The notes below the pieces were generated by a model. It had not been told where the DNA came from. It saw only the letters and a list, made by a program, of their open reading frames with translations, and ran no database searches. A stretch of 52,554 nt of DNA from Candidatus Altimarinota bacterium (GTDB lineage: Bacteria > Cyanobacteriota > Cyanobacteriia > Cyanobacteriales > Microcystaceae). Shown here piece by piece: positions 17,618 to 26,277 of this stretch. Within the stretch, counting starts at the first letter, position 1, and each line of letters opens with the position of its first letter. The position numbers and the translations under genes are program-made. Where the stretch lies: assembly GCA_012031035.1 (NCBI GenBank), contig JAAUUT010000025.1:1-52554 (forward strand), written 5' to 3'.

Positions 17618-18490
17618 ATGTTTGCCTCAATAAAAACACTTCTTTCATCGATTGTCGATTACGCTGGACTGTTTGAACCAGCAAAACTGAAGATGCGAGA
17701 CGCGATCGCCAATTACGATCGAGATAAAATAAGTTCTGAAAGTTGGATGTTGGGAAGATTTGTTCTACCTGCTTCTCGAATTAATGAGTTTGAAGAACTT
17801 ATCGCAACATTTCCTCTAGAAAAGTGGTCGCTAAGCGTAATTTTGTCGGGAAATGTAGAATTAGAGCTTGAAAGAGTACAATCTATCTCTGAGGGTGGAA
17901 AAATTGCGATCGCAGCGTTAGAATTTCCGCCACTTCCACCTACAGATATTGAAAGCTTATTTCCCAATCTTTCAGCAGGAGTTGATAAATTCTTTGAAAT
18001 TCCTTCCGACGCAGACTTAGAAACCTATCTCGCTGCTTTGCAATCTACGGGGGCCTTCGCTAAAATCCGTACTGGAGGAATAACCGATGCTGCTTTTCCT
18101 AGCGATACCCAATTGAGTCGTTATATCGTTGCTTTTGCTGAGGCACAGATCCCCTTTAAAGCTACAGCAGGTTTGCACCATCCTTTACTAGGTGAATATC
18201 GTTTGACTTACGAATTAGAAAGCAAGTCTACCAAGATGTATGGCTTTTTAAATGTTGCTATCTTAGCAGCATTCGCCTATTGGCAAAAAGTGACGCAAGA
18301 AGAAGCGATCGCAGTTTTAAGCGAATCTTCAGTCGAGTGTTTTACCTTTACAGAGGATAGTATTGGATGGGGCGATCTCCAACTTACTTTTTCAGAAATA
18401 GAAGTAGCTAGAAAACATTTCTTTAAATCTTTTGGTTCTTGCTCTTTTCAAGAACCAATAAACGAACTCAAAAATCTGAGATTAAGGTAA
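17618..18490 (+). CDS. Conserved hypothetical protein, 290 aa
   Basis: The start at 17618 has a strong ribosome binding site (GGAGGGGGGTGA) just upstream. The protein is soluble, with no signal peptide or membrane segment. Alternating beta and helix segments with short polar loops (KIRTGG, FKATAGLHHPL, EDSIGWGDLQLTF) give the impression of a TIM-barrel-like alpha/beta protein, but this is only by eye. The HHPL and KATAG segments look like active-site loops. I do not recognise a named family. Confidence 0.7.
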   Translation: MFASIKTLLSSIVDYAGLFEPAKLKMRDAIANYDRDKISSESWMLGRFVLPASRINEFEELIATFPLEKWSLSVILSGNVELELERVQSISEGGKIAIAALEFPPLPPTDIESLFPNLSAGVDKFFEIPSDADLETYLAALQSTGAFAKIRTGGITDAAFPSDTQLSRYIVAFAEAQIPFKATAGLHHPLLGEYRLTYELESKSTKMYGFLNVAILAAFAYWQKVTQEEAIAVLSESSVECFTFTEDSIGWGDLQLTFSEIEVARKHFFKSFGSCSFQEPINELKNLRLR

Positions 18491-18600
18491 AGATAATTGA
18501 AGATAAATTAATAAAGATATCTTTTCTCATTTTTCTTGTTCATATTCCCTAACATATTAAAAATCAAGCTTAATTTATTAAGAATAAGTAAGGAGTCAAC

Positions 18601-18705
18601 ATGAAAGTTTCTCAACGTTCTCATTTAACTGACTCACTCGCTTGGCTATCAATTTTGATTTTGATGAGTGCTGGCGTAATTGTTTTAATGTCTATTGCTT
18701 TTTAA
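18601..18705 (+). CDS. Single-membrane-helix small protein, 34 aa
   Basis: A short frame from the ATG at 18601 to a TAA at 18703. AAGGAG lies 6 bases upstream, an ideal ribosome binding site. The product is a basic and polar N-terminus (MKVSQRSHLTDS) followed by one hydrophobic helix (LAWLSILILMSAGVIVLMSIAF), ending right at the membrane. A clean terminator hairpin follows at 18721. The combination of RBS, helix and terminator supports a real small gene. In size and layout it resembles small subunits of photosynthetic or NDH complexes, but I cannot match it to one. Confidence 0.65.
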   Translation: MKVSQRSHLTDSLAWLSILILMSAGVIVLMSIAF

Positions 18706-18720
18706 AAGAAAATTCAAAAC

Positions 18721-18758
18721 AAGAGTCAGAAAAATATATTCCGACTCTTTATTTTTTA
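18721..18758. terminator. Bidirectional rho-independent terminator
   Basis: The stem AAGAGTC (18721-18727) / GACTCTT (18743-18749) is followed on the plus strand by TATTTTTT. On the minus strand the hairpin is followed by GTTTTG. It lies between the convergent 34-aa gene and flv1, so it can end both transcripts. Confidence 0.75.
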
Positions 18759-18767
18759 ATTAATAAT

Positions 18768-20498
18768 TTAGTAATGACTGCCCGATTTCCGATGATGGAC
18801 GGCGGTAACGCCTTCATGTAAAACTTTGCCTTTCTGCGCTACTGCATAAACAACCCAATGATCGCCACATTCCATGCGATCGCCAACGGAACATTCTACA
18901 TAAGCAAGCGCATCTTTGAGAATAGGCGAACCATTCTCAGCGTCTTCTGTTGCTACTCCTGCAAAACGATCTTCACCAGGTGCAAAAGGTTTCAGAAATT
19001 GTTTCATCAAGCCCAAATGATTGCCTTCTTGTAAGATATTGAGAACGAATTGATTTCCGTTATGCAGTAGCGATTCAATTGCCCGTTCTTTCGCTACAGC
19101 AATGGTTAATCCTGGCGGAGTGAAGGTCGCTTGCGATACCCAATCAGCCAACATCGCGCCGTTTAAGTCGCCTTGTTTGCAAGTTACTACACACAGAGAA
19201 CCGATAATTCTTCCCAAGGCTTGTTCGGTTCTCGCCGATTCTGACTCGCTGGCTGAGGGTTTGGGTTGACGAGATTTAGTCGCTTTCTTCACCGCTTGGG
19301 CAAAATCCGTCCCCGCTTCTTCGCAGGTTTTAAGGATAACATCGGTGGGTTTAAATTTGATACGTATCGTTTCAAAACCAAAACGATACCCCGCGTCGCG
19401 AAACTTGGTTTCTAATAAATCGATCGCTTCGCCACTCCAACCATAAGATCCAAATACACCAGCGATTTTAGTTTTATCGGCATTTGCTAGGGTAATTCCC
19501 AAGGCGGTTTGAATTTGGGTAGGTGCGTGACCGCCTAATGTAGGGGAACCAAAAATAAATCCAGCAGATTTTTGAATGGCGGCTTTGATTTCTTCGGGTT
19601 CGGCGGTTTCTGCGTTAATCGATTCAACTCCTACGCCTGCTTTAATAATCCCTTGCGCGATCGCCTGTCCTAAAATAGCAGTATTCCCGTATGCTGAAGC
19701 ATAAATAATGGCAACGCTGAGTTCTTGCGATTTCTGGGTGCTAGTCCAAGTTTGATAAGCTGCCGTCAGTTCTGTCAATGCGTAGCGTACAAGAGGGCCG
19801 TGACCCGTTGCATAGATATTAGCAGGTTTATCCCTGAGTTTTTCTAAGGCAGTCGTGATTTGCTTGGCATAGGGGGCCATAATGCAATCGAAATAATAGC
19901 GGCGGTCTTCTTCGTAGACTTTCCAACCTTCGTCTAATACCTGATCGCCGCAAACGTGCGCCCCAAATAGTTTATCAGTAAAAAGGATTTTGCTTTTCGC
20001 GTCGTAGGTACACATTTGACCTGGAAAACGCGGATTGGGAGTCGGAATAAATTCGAGTTGATGTCCTTGCCCTAAGTCGAGAATTTCCTCGCCTTTAACT
20101 ACTTTCACGTTGAATTGTTGAATATTAAATTCGGGTTCCAAAAAGATATTTTTGAGATTAATAGCGGCAGGATTTGAACAAATAAAGGTAATTTGTGGAG
20201 CAATTTTCAATAAGGCTTTTAGCGTAATGCAACGATTGGGGTTGACGTGACCTAAGATAACATAATCAATAGTTTTTGGGTCGAATCTTTTTTGTAAAGC
20301 TTCGAGAAAAATTTCTGTAAAAGATTCTCCAGGTGGATCGAATAAAGCCGTTTTATCTGCTCGAATTAGATAGGAATTAGCAGTCGTTCCCCGTTGTAAA
20401 CCGTATTCTATCTCGAATTTGAGTCTATCCCAAGTGCGCGATCGCAATACAGTGATTTGGGAAGTAATTGGGAATACTTGTACGTCTCTAGGTTTCAT
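18768..20498 (-). CDS. flv1: Flavodiiron protein Flv1
   Basis: 576 residues with the cyanobacterial three-domain order: metallo-beta-lactamase-like diiron domain, flavodoxin domain (VAIIYASAYGNTAILGQAIAQG) and C-terminal flavin-reductase domain (RIIGSLCVVTCKQGDLNGAMLADW). The diiron motif is non-canonical: HVNPNR replaces HxExDH, as in Flv1 and Flv2 proteins. The start RDVQVFPIT..LRSRTWDRLKFE and overall sequence fit Flv1. Flv1 works with Flv3 to reduce O2 to water downstream of photosystem I under fluctuating light. It is the last gene of the flv3 operon. Confidence 0.93.
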   Translation of the reverse strand: MKPRDVQVFPITSQITVLRSRTWDRLKFEIEYGLQRGTTANSYLIRADKTALFDPPGESFTEIFLEALQKRFDPKTIDYVILGHVNPNRCITLKALLKIAPQITFICSNPAAINLKNIFLEPEFNIQQFNVKVVKGEEILDLGQGHQLEFIPTPNPRFPGQMCTYDAKSKILFTDKLFGAHVCGDQVLDEGWKVYEEDRRYYFDCIMAPYAKQITTALEKLRDKPANIYATGHGPLVRYALTELTAAYQTWTSTQKSQELSVAIIYASAYGNTAILGQAIAQGIIKAGVGVESINAETAEPEEIKAAIQKSAGFIFGSPTLGGHAPTQIQTALGITLANADKTKIAGVFGSYGWSGEAIDLLETKFRDAGYRFGFETIRIKFKPTDVILKTCEEAGTDFAQAVKKATKSRQPKPSASESESARTEQALGRIIGSLCVVTCKQGDLNGAMLADWVSQATFTPPGLTIAVAKERAIESLLHNGNQFVLNILQEGNHLGLMKQFLKPFAPGEDRFAGVATEDAENGSPILKDALAYVECSVGDRMECGDHWVVYAVAQKGKVLHEGVTAVHHRKSGSHY

Positions 20499-20586
20499 GA
20501 TTAGTAGTTAGTTATTTAAGGCTGTGTTTGTTGTAAAATTCTCGAAAATTTTTTATTAGTTTTTGTAGTTGCGATCGCGTTGTTAA

Positions 20587-20856
20587 TTAATTTTTACTTT
20601 TTGACTCGCTTTCTGTTTCTTGAAAATTATTGATATCTATCGATTTATTGATGCGATCGCCTATGATTTGATTATTTGTATACTGATGAAATGCCGATAA
20701 AGCTCCCATAGTAGTTAGTCCTATTATAAAAGTTAATCCTTGGTCAAATTCAGAAATTGTTTCATCGCTACCTACAATAAATACTAGAATACCTGTAATA
20801 CAAGATAATATTAATCCTACGATCGAGCTACGTCGATTATTTTTGTCGATATTCAT
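20587..20856 (-). CDS. Small two-helix membrane protein in flv operon, 89 aa
   Basis: Two membrane helices (IVGLILSCITGILVFIVG; GLTFIIGLTTMGALSAF) stand between polar ends, with a charged C-terminus (ETESESKSKN). It lies between the 155-aa gene and flv1, on the same strand, with gaps of 35 and 88 bases. No known family recognised. The position recalls the membrane protein gene between flv4 and flv2 in other cyanobacteria, but no sequence similarity is evident to me. Confidence 0.72.
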   Translation of the reverse strand: MNIDKNNRRSSIVGLILSCITGILVFIVGSDETISEFDQGLTFIIGLTTMGALSAFHQYTNNQIIGDRINKSIDINNFQETESESKSKN

Positions 20857-20881
20857 TTGATTTATTTAACAGTTTGAATAT

Positions 20882-20995
20882 ACAGCAGTTTTCATTTGGA
20901 TATATCTGAGTTTCTGCCCCCTAAATCCCCCAATCTTGGGGGACTTTGAAATGTTCCCCCCAATTTTGGGGAGCAAGAGGGGCGAAAATTGCTGT
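20882..20995. mobile_element. Small MITE-like repeat (114 bp) with terminal inverted repeats
   Basis: The ends ACAGCAGTTTTC (20882-20893) and GAAAATTGCTGT (20984-20995) are reverse complements at 11 of 12 positions. The interior carries two C-run/G-run hairpins (CCCCCAATCTTGGGGG and a similar one) and the outer pair GCCCCCT/AGGGGC. This GGGGGATTTAGGGGG-type sequence is a familiar dispersed repeat of cyanobacteria. No target duplication is clear. Confidence 0.68.
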
Positions 20996-21359
20996 GATTT
21001 GATGCAAGTTCATAAAACGCTACTCCCAATATTAAAAGTCCAGGGATATTTAAACCACTAATAACAAAACCTATACCGATTGTAATTGCAACTCCAGAAA
21101 GCGAAGTCTTGCGAATTATCCGTAACTTTTCTAAAGAACGCTGATGTTTGTTATCCTTAATAACCTCATTTTGCCTGATAATTTCTCCGCGTACCCACAT
21201 CCACAAGTCAATCTCTTCAGGCGAAGTAGCTTGAACTAAACGTTCTTCGATTTTTGCAAGCGTGATATTTTCATCAAAAGCAGCGTCAGAGGGAGATGGT
21301 GTTTCTGAAGGCGACGATTTATCCAATTCTCCCTTTTCTTCTGACATTGTTTTAGGCAA
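20892..21359 (-). CDS. Membrane protein in flv operon; 3' end supplied by a repeat element
   Basis: Up to 155 residues; the ATG at 21347 (MSEEKGELDKSS) is the likelier start, since 21359 is a TTG. An acidic Ser/Pro-rich N-terminus, a helix EEIDLWMWVRGEIIRQNEVI and then a hydrophobic double segment (TSLSGVAITIGIGFVISGLNIPGLLILGVAFYEL) can be seen. After about residue 120 the sequence (CSPKLGGTFQSPPRLGDLGG) is plainly translated from the MITE at 20882-20995, and the stop lies within its terminal repeat. The native C-terminus has therefore been replaced. It follows flv3 by 23 bases. Confidence 0.75.
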   Translation of the reverse strand: MPKTMSEEKGELDKSSPSETPSPSDAAFDENITLAKIEERLVQATSPEEIDLWMWVRGEIIRQNEVIKDNKHQRSLEKLRIIRKTSLSGVAITIGIGFVISGLNIPGLLILGVAFYELASNHSNFRPSCSPKLGGTFQSPPRLGDLGGRNSDISK

Positions 21360-21382
21360 AAATTACTTTATTAAAACTAATG

Positions 21383-23116
21383 TTAATAGTAATTGCCCAC
21401 TTTTCGATGATGAACGGCAGTTAGCGCGTTAGGATCGGAAACGCGACCGTTTGTTACTTTGCTATATACGATCCAGTGATCGCTAACTTCCATACGACTG
21501 ACGACTTCGCATTCGAGATAAGCCAGTGCATCGGTTAGGATAGGAGAACCATTGACAGCAGGTTGGGTTTTAATCCCAGCAAAGCGATCTGCACCAGGAG
21601 GGAATCGCTTGAGGAAATGCTTCATCAGAGGTTGATAATTGCCTTGTTCGAGGACGTTGAGGACGAATTTATCGCCTACTTGCATCAAGGATTCGATCGC
21701 GCGATCTTTCGCTACTGCAACGGTAAATCCTGGCGGTTCAAAACTCGCTTGCGACACCCAAGACGCTAACATCGCACTCATCAAGTCGCCTTTTTTAGCA
21801 GTAATAATATAGAGTCCGCCGCTAATGCGTCCTAGTGCTTTCTCTAACTCATTATCGATCGCTTTGAGTTGTTTGACTTTGCGATCGACCGATAGCGCCT
21901 GTCCTAAGTCAGTTCCCGATTCTTCGCACAGTTGATAAATTGCTTCAGTAGGCGTATCTTTGATGCGGATAGAAGAAAATGCTTGCCTCAAACCAGCTTC
22001 GCGAAACTTAGTTAAAAGAGGGTCAATCGGTTCGTCGTTGCCACCATAGGACTCAAACATCCCAATATACTGCTTTGCTTTCGCCGCTGCTAGGATCGTA
22101 CCAATACTAGTGGTGGTTTCTTTGAGATGGCTACCCGATAGCGGTGGCATTCCAATAATCATACCCGCAGATCGACCGACTAATTCTTGAACTTCTTGCG
22201 GTTCGATGGATTTGAGATCTACCATTTCTACGCCGACACTCGTTTTAGTAATTCCTCTGGCAATTGCTTGAGAAATGCGATCGCTCCAGCCATAATCAGA
22301 GACATAAAAAACTGCTACAATTTTCTCAGCTTTACTTTGCGCTTCACTCCAACTGCGATAGCGTTCGATTAATTCGTCGGTGTTGTATCTCAAGACTGGG
22401 CCGTGACCGTTAGCGACCATCGTAACGGTATCTGGTAGCGATTCCATGCGTTTGATAGCAGCAAGCACCGCTCTAGCATTGGGAGCCATCAAACATTCAT
22501 AATAGAAACGATAGTCGGGTTCTATTGCCTTGAGATCTTCATCAAAGAGACTGTCGGAACAATAGTGCATCCCGAAGACATCGCAGGTAAACAGGAGTTG
22601 CGTGGCGCGATCGTAAGTTAGCATTGTATCGGGCCAGTGCAAGTTAGGCGCGCTGACGAAATCGAGAACGTGACCGTTACCTAAATCGAGACTATCGCCG
22701 CTTTTAACTAATTTGCGATCGAAAGGTTGGTGTACGAAGTCTTCTAAAAATTGAATGGCAACTTTTGACCCCACCACCGTGACTTGTGGCGCGAGTTGCA
22801 GGATATCTTTCACCAAACCGCTATGATCGGGTTCGGTGTGGCTGATAATAAGGTAATCAATCGTTTTAGGGTCGATTAATCCCGTTAGGGTATCTAGATA
22901 CAGTTGGCGAAATTTTTCGTGGGAGGTATCGACCAACGCTAGCTTTTCGCTACGTATGATATAAGAGTTGTAGGTCGTACCGTTTTGTAAACCGAATTCA
23001 ATATCGAAGCGATCGCGATCCCAATCTAGGGAACGAATGGCTGTGGTGTTTGCCGCAATCTCGGCGGTTTGCATCGTCAGCCGTTTTTGTATTTTTACGG
23101 GCGTTGCGACCATCAA
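21383..23116 (-). CDS. flv3: Flavodiiron protein Flv3
   Basis: 577 residues with the same three domains as Flv1. Here the diiron ligands are canonical (SHTEPDHSGL, later LHWPDTMLTYD, CDVFGMHYCSD and NGHGPVL). The flavodoxin domain (AVFYVSDYGWSDRISQAIARG) and flavin reductase domain (GRISGGLYIITAKKGDLMSAMLASW) are complete. The sequence is close to Synechocystis Flv3 from start to its HHRKVGNYY end. Flv3 forms the photosystem I-side O2 photoreduction system with Flv1. It is the first gene of a four-gene operon; the 612-base AT-rich spacer upstream should carry its promoter. The start may be 23113 or the internal Met at residue 15. Confidence 0.95.
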   Translation of the reverse strand: MMVATPVKIQKRLTMQTAEIAANTTAIRSLDWDRDRFDIEFGLQNGTTYNSYIIRSEKLALVDTSHEKFRQLYLDTLTGLIDPKTIDYLIISHTEPDHSGLVKDILQLAPQVTVVGSKVAIQFLEDFVHQPFDRKLVKSGDSLDLGNGHVLDFVSAPNLHWPDTMLTYDRATQLLFTCDVFGMHYCSDSLFDEDLKAIEPDYRFYYECLMAPNARAVLAAIKRMESLPDTVTMVANGHGPVLRYNTDELIERYRSWSEAQSKAEKIVAVFYVSDYGWSDRISQAIARGITKTSVGVEMVDLKSIEPQEVQELVGRSAGMIIGMPPLSGSHLKETTTSIGTILAAAKAKQYIGMFESYGGNDEPIDPLLTKFREAGLRQAFSSIRIKDTPTEAIYQLCEESGTDLGQALSVDRKVKQLKAIDNELEKALGRISGGLYIITAKKGDLMSAMLASWVSQASFEPPGFTVAVAKDRAIESLMQVGDKFVLNVLEQGNYQPLMKHFLKRFPPGADRFAGIKTQPAVNGSPILTDALAYLECEVVSRMEVSDHWIVYSKVTNGRVSDPNALTAVHHRKVGNYY

Positions 23117-23728
23117 CCTTACTCCTTTAAGCTTTTTTTATGTTGTTCATATTGTGACACATTGACTTTGTAACAATTCATTAAGAATCTTATTAAAATT
23201 TATCTATAAGCTAAGAATTACTTAAGCTTCGGTTGGCGATCGCTTTAATATGGATGCAGAAGAGCGATCGCCTGCTATAAAAAATTCTGTCAGTAGAGGG
23301 GTGCGATCGAAACTTTTAAGCGTTAAAAAAGTAAAGATTAAAAAATTGAGTTTCTTTAATTAGCAAAAAACAATGTTTTTTATCAATAAGCATTAGCAAA
23401 AAGAGTGAGTAAGCAGTATGCTTATTTAAAGAAAATCTTGAAAATTTTTTTTAGAAATATATGGGAAAAATAACCCATGTAAAATAAATAGGAAAAACTA
23501 TTAAAAATACATTTAAAATGAAAAAAAATAATAAATAAATATTTATAAAAAATAGCAACAATGTATCGTAGTCAACCTTTAAAATAATCTATTGTCAGAA
23601 ATTTCAAGGAAAACATCGGCAAAAATAAAACTTTGTAAGTTAAGTAAAAATAATTTCTGTAAATCTGCTAAGTTTTAGATGGAAATAAAAATAATGCTAG
23701 TCAAAGTTGCTAGCTAAAAATATCGGCG
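23117..23728. promoter_or_regulatory. Long AT-rich divergent spacer between flv3 and response regulator
   Basis: 612 bases with no gene-like frame. The flv3-proximal part contains HIP1 sites (23237, 23264 area). The stretch 23330-23700 is very AT-rich with A-tracts (for example around 23455 and 23520-23560), which suggests bent DNA. Both flanking genes start from it, so light- or redox-responsive control elements may be here; I cannot define them by eye. Confidence 0.45.
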
Positions 23729-25591
23729 ATGAAAATTCTCGTAGTAGCAAATGACGAGTTGACCGCTAAATCGCTGGATAGAATCCTCTCTAGCCAAAAC
23801 TACACGGTTGAAACTGTTAATGACGGTCAGACAGCTTGGGAGTTAGTTGAGGTCTTTCCCTACGATTTACTCGTTCTCGATGCAACGCTTCCTCGCCTTG
23901 ACGGAATAAGTCTGTGCAGGCAAATTCGTACTGGCGGCAAAACGCTACCAATTCTTATGTTAGCCAGAGCGGATAACAGTCAGAATGGAGTAGCCGGACT
24001 CGATGCGGGTGCGGACGACTATCTACTTAAACCCATCGACTCGCAAGAGTTATTAGCGCGCGTTAGAGCCTTGCTGCGTCGTGGAAGTGGCATTGCGTTA
24101 CCCATCCTCAAATGGGGTGACTTAAGCCTCGATCCGAGTACCTATGAAGTAACTTATGGAGAGCGATCGCTCTCGCTTACGCCAAAAGAATACGCTATTT
24201 TAGAGCTTTTTTTGCGCAATCCCCGCCGCGTTTTTAGCTGTGGAGCCATTCTCGATCGTTTGTGGGAATTTGAAAAAATTCCTGGTGAAAACGCCGTGCG
24301 CACTCATGTTAAAGAGCTACGTTACAAACTCAAAGCTACAGGCGCTCCAGGCGACCTCATCGAGACAGTTTATGGCATTGGTTATCGCCTCAAAGAATTA
24401 GAAACAATCCCTTCTTTCCAGATAACAGAGGACGCAGGCGAGATTATTCAACAGCAGACGCTAGCAGCCGTAACCGAAATCTGGAAGCGATTTCAATCGA
24501 GAATTAACGAACAAATAGAAGTCTTAGAGCAAGCCACTCAAGCACTGCTACAAGAGTTTCCAGATCGGCAATTGAGAGAGAAAGCAGAACAAGAAGCTCA
24601 TACCCTAGCAGGTGCGTTAGGAACCTTTGGCTTGACAAAAGGCTCTCAATTGGCTCGAAAAATCGAACAATTACTACAAGCCGATCGCTTTTGGGAAGAT
24701 AAAAAAGTTATACAACTTGAAAAACTTGTTCGAGCTTTGCGCGATGAAATCGCTCGTGCGTCTGAAACTACGGTTTCCCAGACAACTATGGTACAAGACG
24801 AACGTTCGTTTTTGTTAATTGCAGATAGCGATCGCCAACTAGCAGAAAACATCTTTCAAGAAGCAGAAAGTTGGGGCATGGAAGCGGCGATCGCAACCAG
24901 CCTTTCTATTGCCAGAGAAATTGTTGAAAACCGGATGCCGAACGTGGTTTTGCTCGATCCATCTCTGTCCGATAGTTCAGAGGACAGTTTTAGGTTTATT
25001 ACCGAGCTAACCCGTCAAATTCCCCGCATTCCCGTCTTGATTTTCTCATTTCAAGATAGCTTAAAGGAAAGGCTCGAAGTCGTGCGATCGGGCGGGTGCG
25101 CCTTCCTGCAAAAATCTATGCTTCCCGCTCAAGTCCTCAAAGCGATCGCGCAGGTATTACATCGAGGAGAACCCCCAGACGGTAAGGTAATGGTAGTTGA
25201 CGACGATCCTAAAATTCGTGCCATTCTGCGAACCTTACTCGAACCGTGGGGACTTAAAGTAACAACCCTCGACAATCCTCGACGATTTTGGGAAACTTTA
25301 GAAGCAGTCGTTCCCAATTTACTGATTTTAGACATCAAAATGCCTTACATCAACGGCATCGAATTATGTCAAGTCATCCGCAATGATGCCCGTTGGGGAG
25401 GATTGCCCGTTATCGTACTAACGGCTCATACTAACCCTAAGATTGTCAATCAGGTATTCGCAGCGGGAGCCGATGACTTCGTAAGTAAGCCCGTTGTCGG
25501 GCCTGAATTAATCGCTCGCATTATCAATCGTTTAGAGAGGTTAAAACTACTGCAAAGATTAACCGAAACCGAACAGTTAGTCCCGCTTTAG
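23729..25591 (+). CDS. Five-domain response regulator (REC-wHTH-Hpt-REC-REC)
   Basis: 620 residues. Domains in order: receiver 1 (1-120, phospho-acceptor Asp51 in LVLDATLPRLDG), an OmpR-type winged helix (125-225, ending YGIGYRLK), an Hpt-like helical bundle (240-345, His291 in EAHTLAG), a degenerate receiver (360-480, Asp410 in LLDPSLSD) and a canonical receiver 3 (485-610, Asp535 in LLILDIKMPYING with VVDDDP). Receiver 1 has VVANDE, where an acidic pair is usual, so its metal site is weakened. The layout suggests a phosphorelay integrated in one DNA-binding protein. No histidine kinase is adjacent. Confidence 0.9.
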   Translation: MKILVVANDELTAKSLDRILSSQNYTVETVNDGQTAWELVEVFPYDLLVLDATLPRLDGISLCRQIRTGGKTLPILMLARADNSQNGVAGLDAGADDYLLKPIDSQELLARVRALLRRGSGIALPILKWGDLSLDPSTYEVTYGERSLSLTPKEYAILELFLRNPRRVFSCGAILDRLWEFEKIPGENAVRTHVKELRYKLKATGAPGDLIETVYGIGYRLKELETIPSFQITEDAGEIIQQQTLAAVTEIWKRFQSRINEQIEVLEQATQALLQEFPDRQLREKAEQEAHTLAGALGTFGLTKGSQLARKIEQLLQADRFWEDKKVIQLEKLVRALRDEIARASETTVSQTTMVQDERSFLLIADSDRQLAENIFQEAESWGMEAAIATSLSIAREIVENRMPNVVLLDPSLSDSSEDSFRFITELTRQIPRIPVLIFSFQDSLKERLEVVRSGGCAFLQKSMLPAQVLKAIAQVLHRGEPPDGKVMVVDDDPKIRAILRTLLEPWGLKVTTLDNPRRFWETLEAVVPNLLILDIKMPYINGIELCQVIRNDARWGGLPVIVLTAHTNPKIVNQVFAAGADDFVSKPVVGPELIARIINRLERLKLLQRLTETEQLVPL

Positions 25592-25637
25592 GCGACTGGC
25601 GATCGGTGACTGGGATACTGGGATAATAGGAAATAAC

Positions 25638-25665
25638 CCAATCACCAATCACCAATCCCCAATCC
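25638..25665. repeat. Heptanucleotide tandem repeat (4 x 7 bp)
   Basis: Four units: CCAATCA, CCAATCA, CCAATCC, CCAATCC. This is the short tandemly repeated heptamer (STRR) type known from cyanobacterial genomes. It lies between the convergent response regulator and CpcS genes and touches the CpcS stop. Confidence 0.75.
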
Positions 25666-26195
25666 TAACTTTCTTTTGGTGGTATTTTGCGAATTTCTGA
25701 GTAAAATGCCATCTTACTAAAACCAGCAGTATTTTTAATCGAACTGGTTCGCAATCGCAAATTAGAACTAGCAAACCACAAACGTTCTTCTATATAAGTT
25801 TTTTCTTCTTCAACAATTAAAGTTAAAGCTTCATCGCTGCCCAAAACATAGCGACCTGAAAGAGGAGTTGTGGAAAGCGTTCCCGCCGTCTGTAAGATTT
25901 GACCAACTTGAGGATTTTCGCTATCTGGAACGACAACTACGATCGCGGAACCAATTTGCTTAGTTTTACCCCAGTCTACCGAATTATCCCATGAAGCTTT
26001 AGTTCCGCCTAGCGTTGCGCTGGGGTCGATGTTATGTTGCTCGCACAAAGCAACAACCTCTCGACTATCCGAGGGCAATCTTTCAATCGTAATTTCTGAT
26101 TTGCTGTTTTCAACCTGGGTTTTATCGAGATGATAGCTGGTGCGCTGAGAAAACCATTTGCCCGCGCACATCTCAAGAAACTCTTCGATTTTCAT
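25665..26195 (-). CDS. cpcS: Phycobiliprotein lyase, CpcS/CpeS family
   Basis: 176 residues, the normal size. Characteristic segments: the start MKIEEFLEMCAGKWFSQRTSYH, GGTKASWDNSVDWGK, GRYVLGSDEALTLIVEEE, and RLWFASSNLRLRTSSI. The family has a lipocalin-like barrel and attaches phycocyanobilin to Cys84-type sites of phycobiliproteins. It is preceded by a HEAT-repeat gene on the same strand (82-base gap), which fits a phycobilisome maturation context. Confidence 0.9.
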   Translation of the reverse strand: MKIEEFLEMCAGKWFSQRTSYHLDKTQVENSKSEITIERLPSDSREVVALCEQHNIDPSATLGGTKASWDNSVDWGKTKQIGSAIVVVVPDSENPQVGQILQTAGTLSTTPLSGRYVLGSDEALTLIVEEEKTYIEERLWFASSNLRLRTSSIKNTAGFSKMAFYSEIRKIPPKES

Positions 26196-26277
26196 GAACG
26201 ATTTAAAAATGCTTACTTTGTTATGTTTGGATTAATTTATTTATTTTACTCCTCACGATCGCGCTAAAATTTCGGGA

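Noticed and set aside
25638..25665. Possible CRISPR-like array
   Set aside because: Seven-base units without spacers are simple heptamer tandem repeats; no repeat-spacer pattern or cas gene is present in the window.
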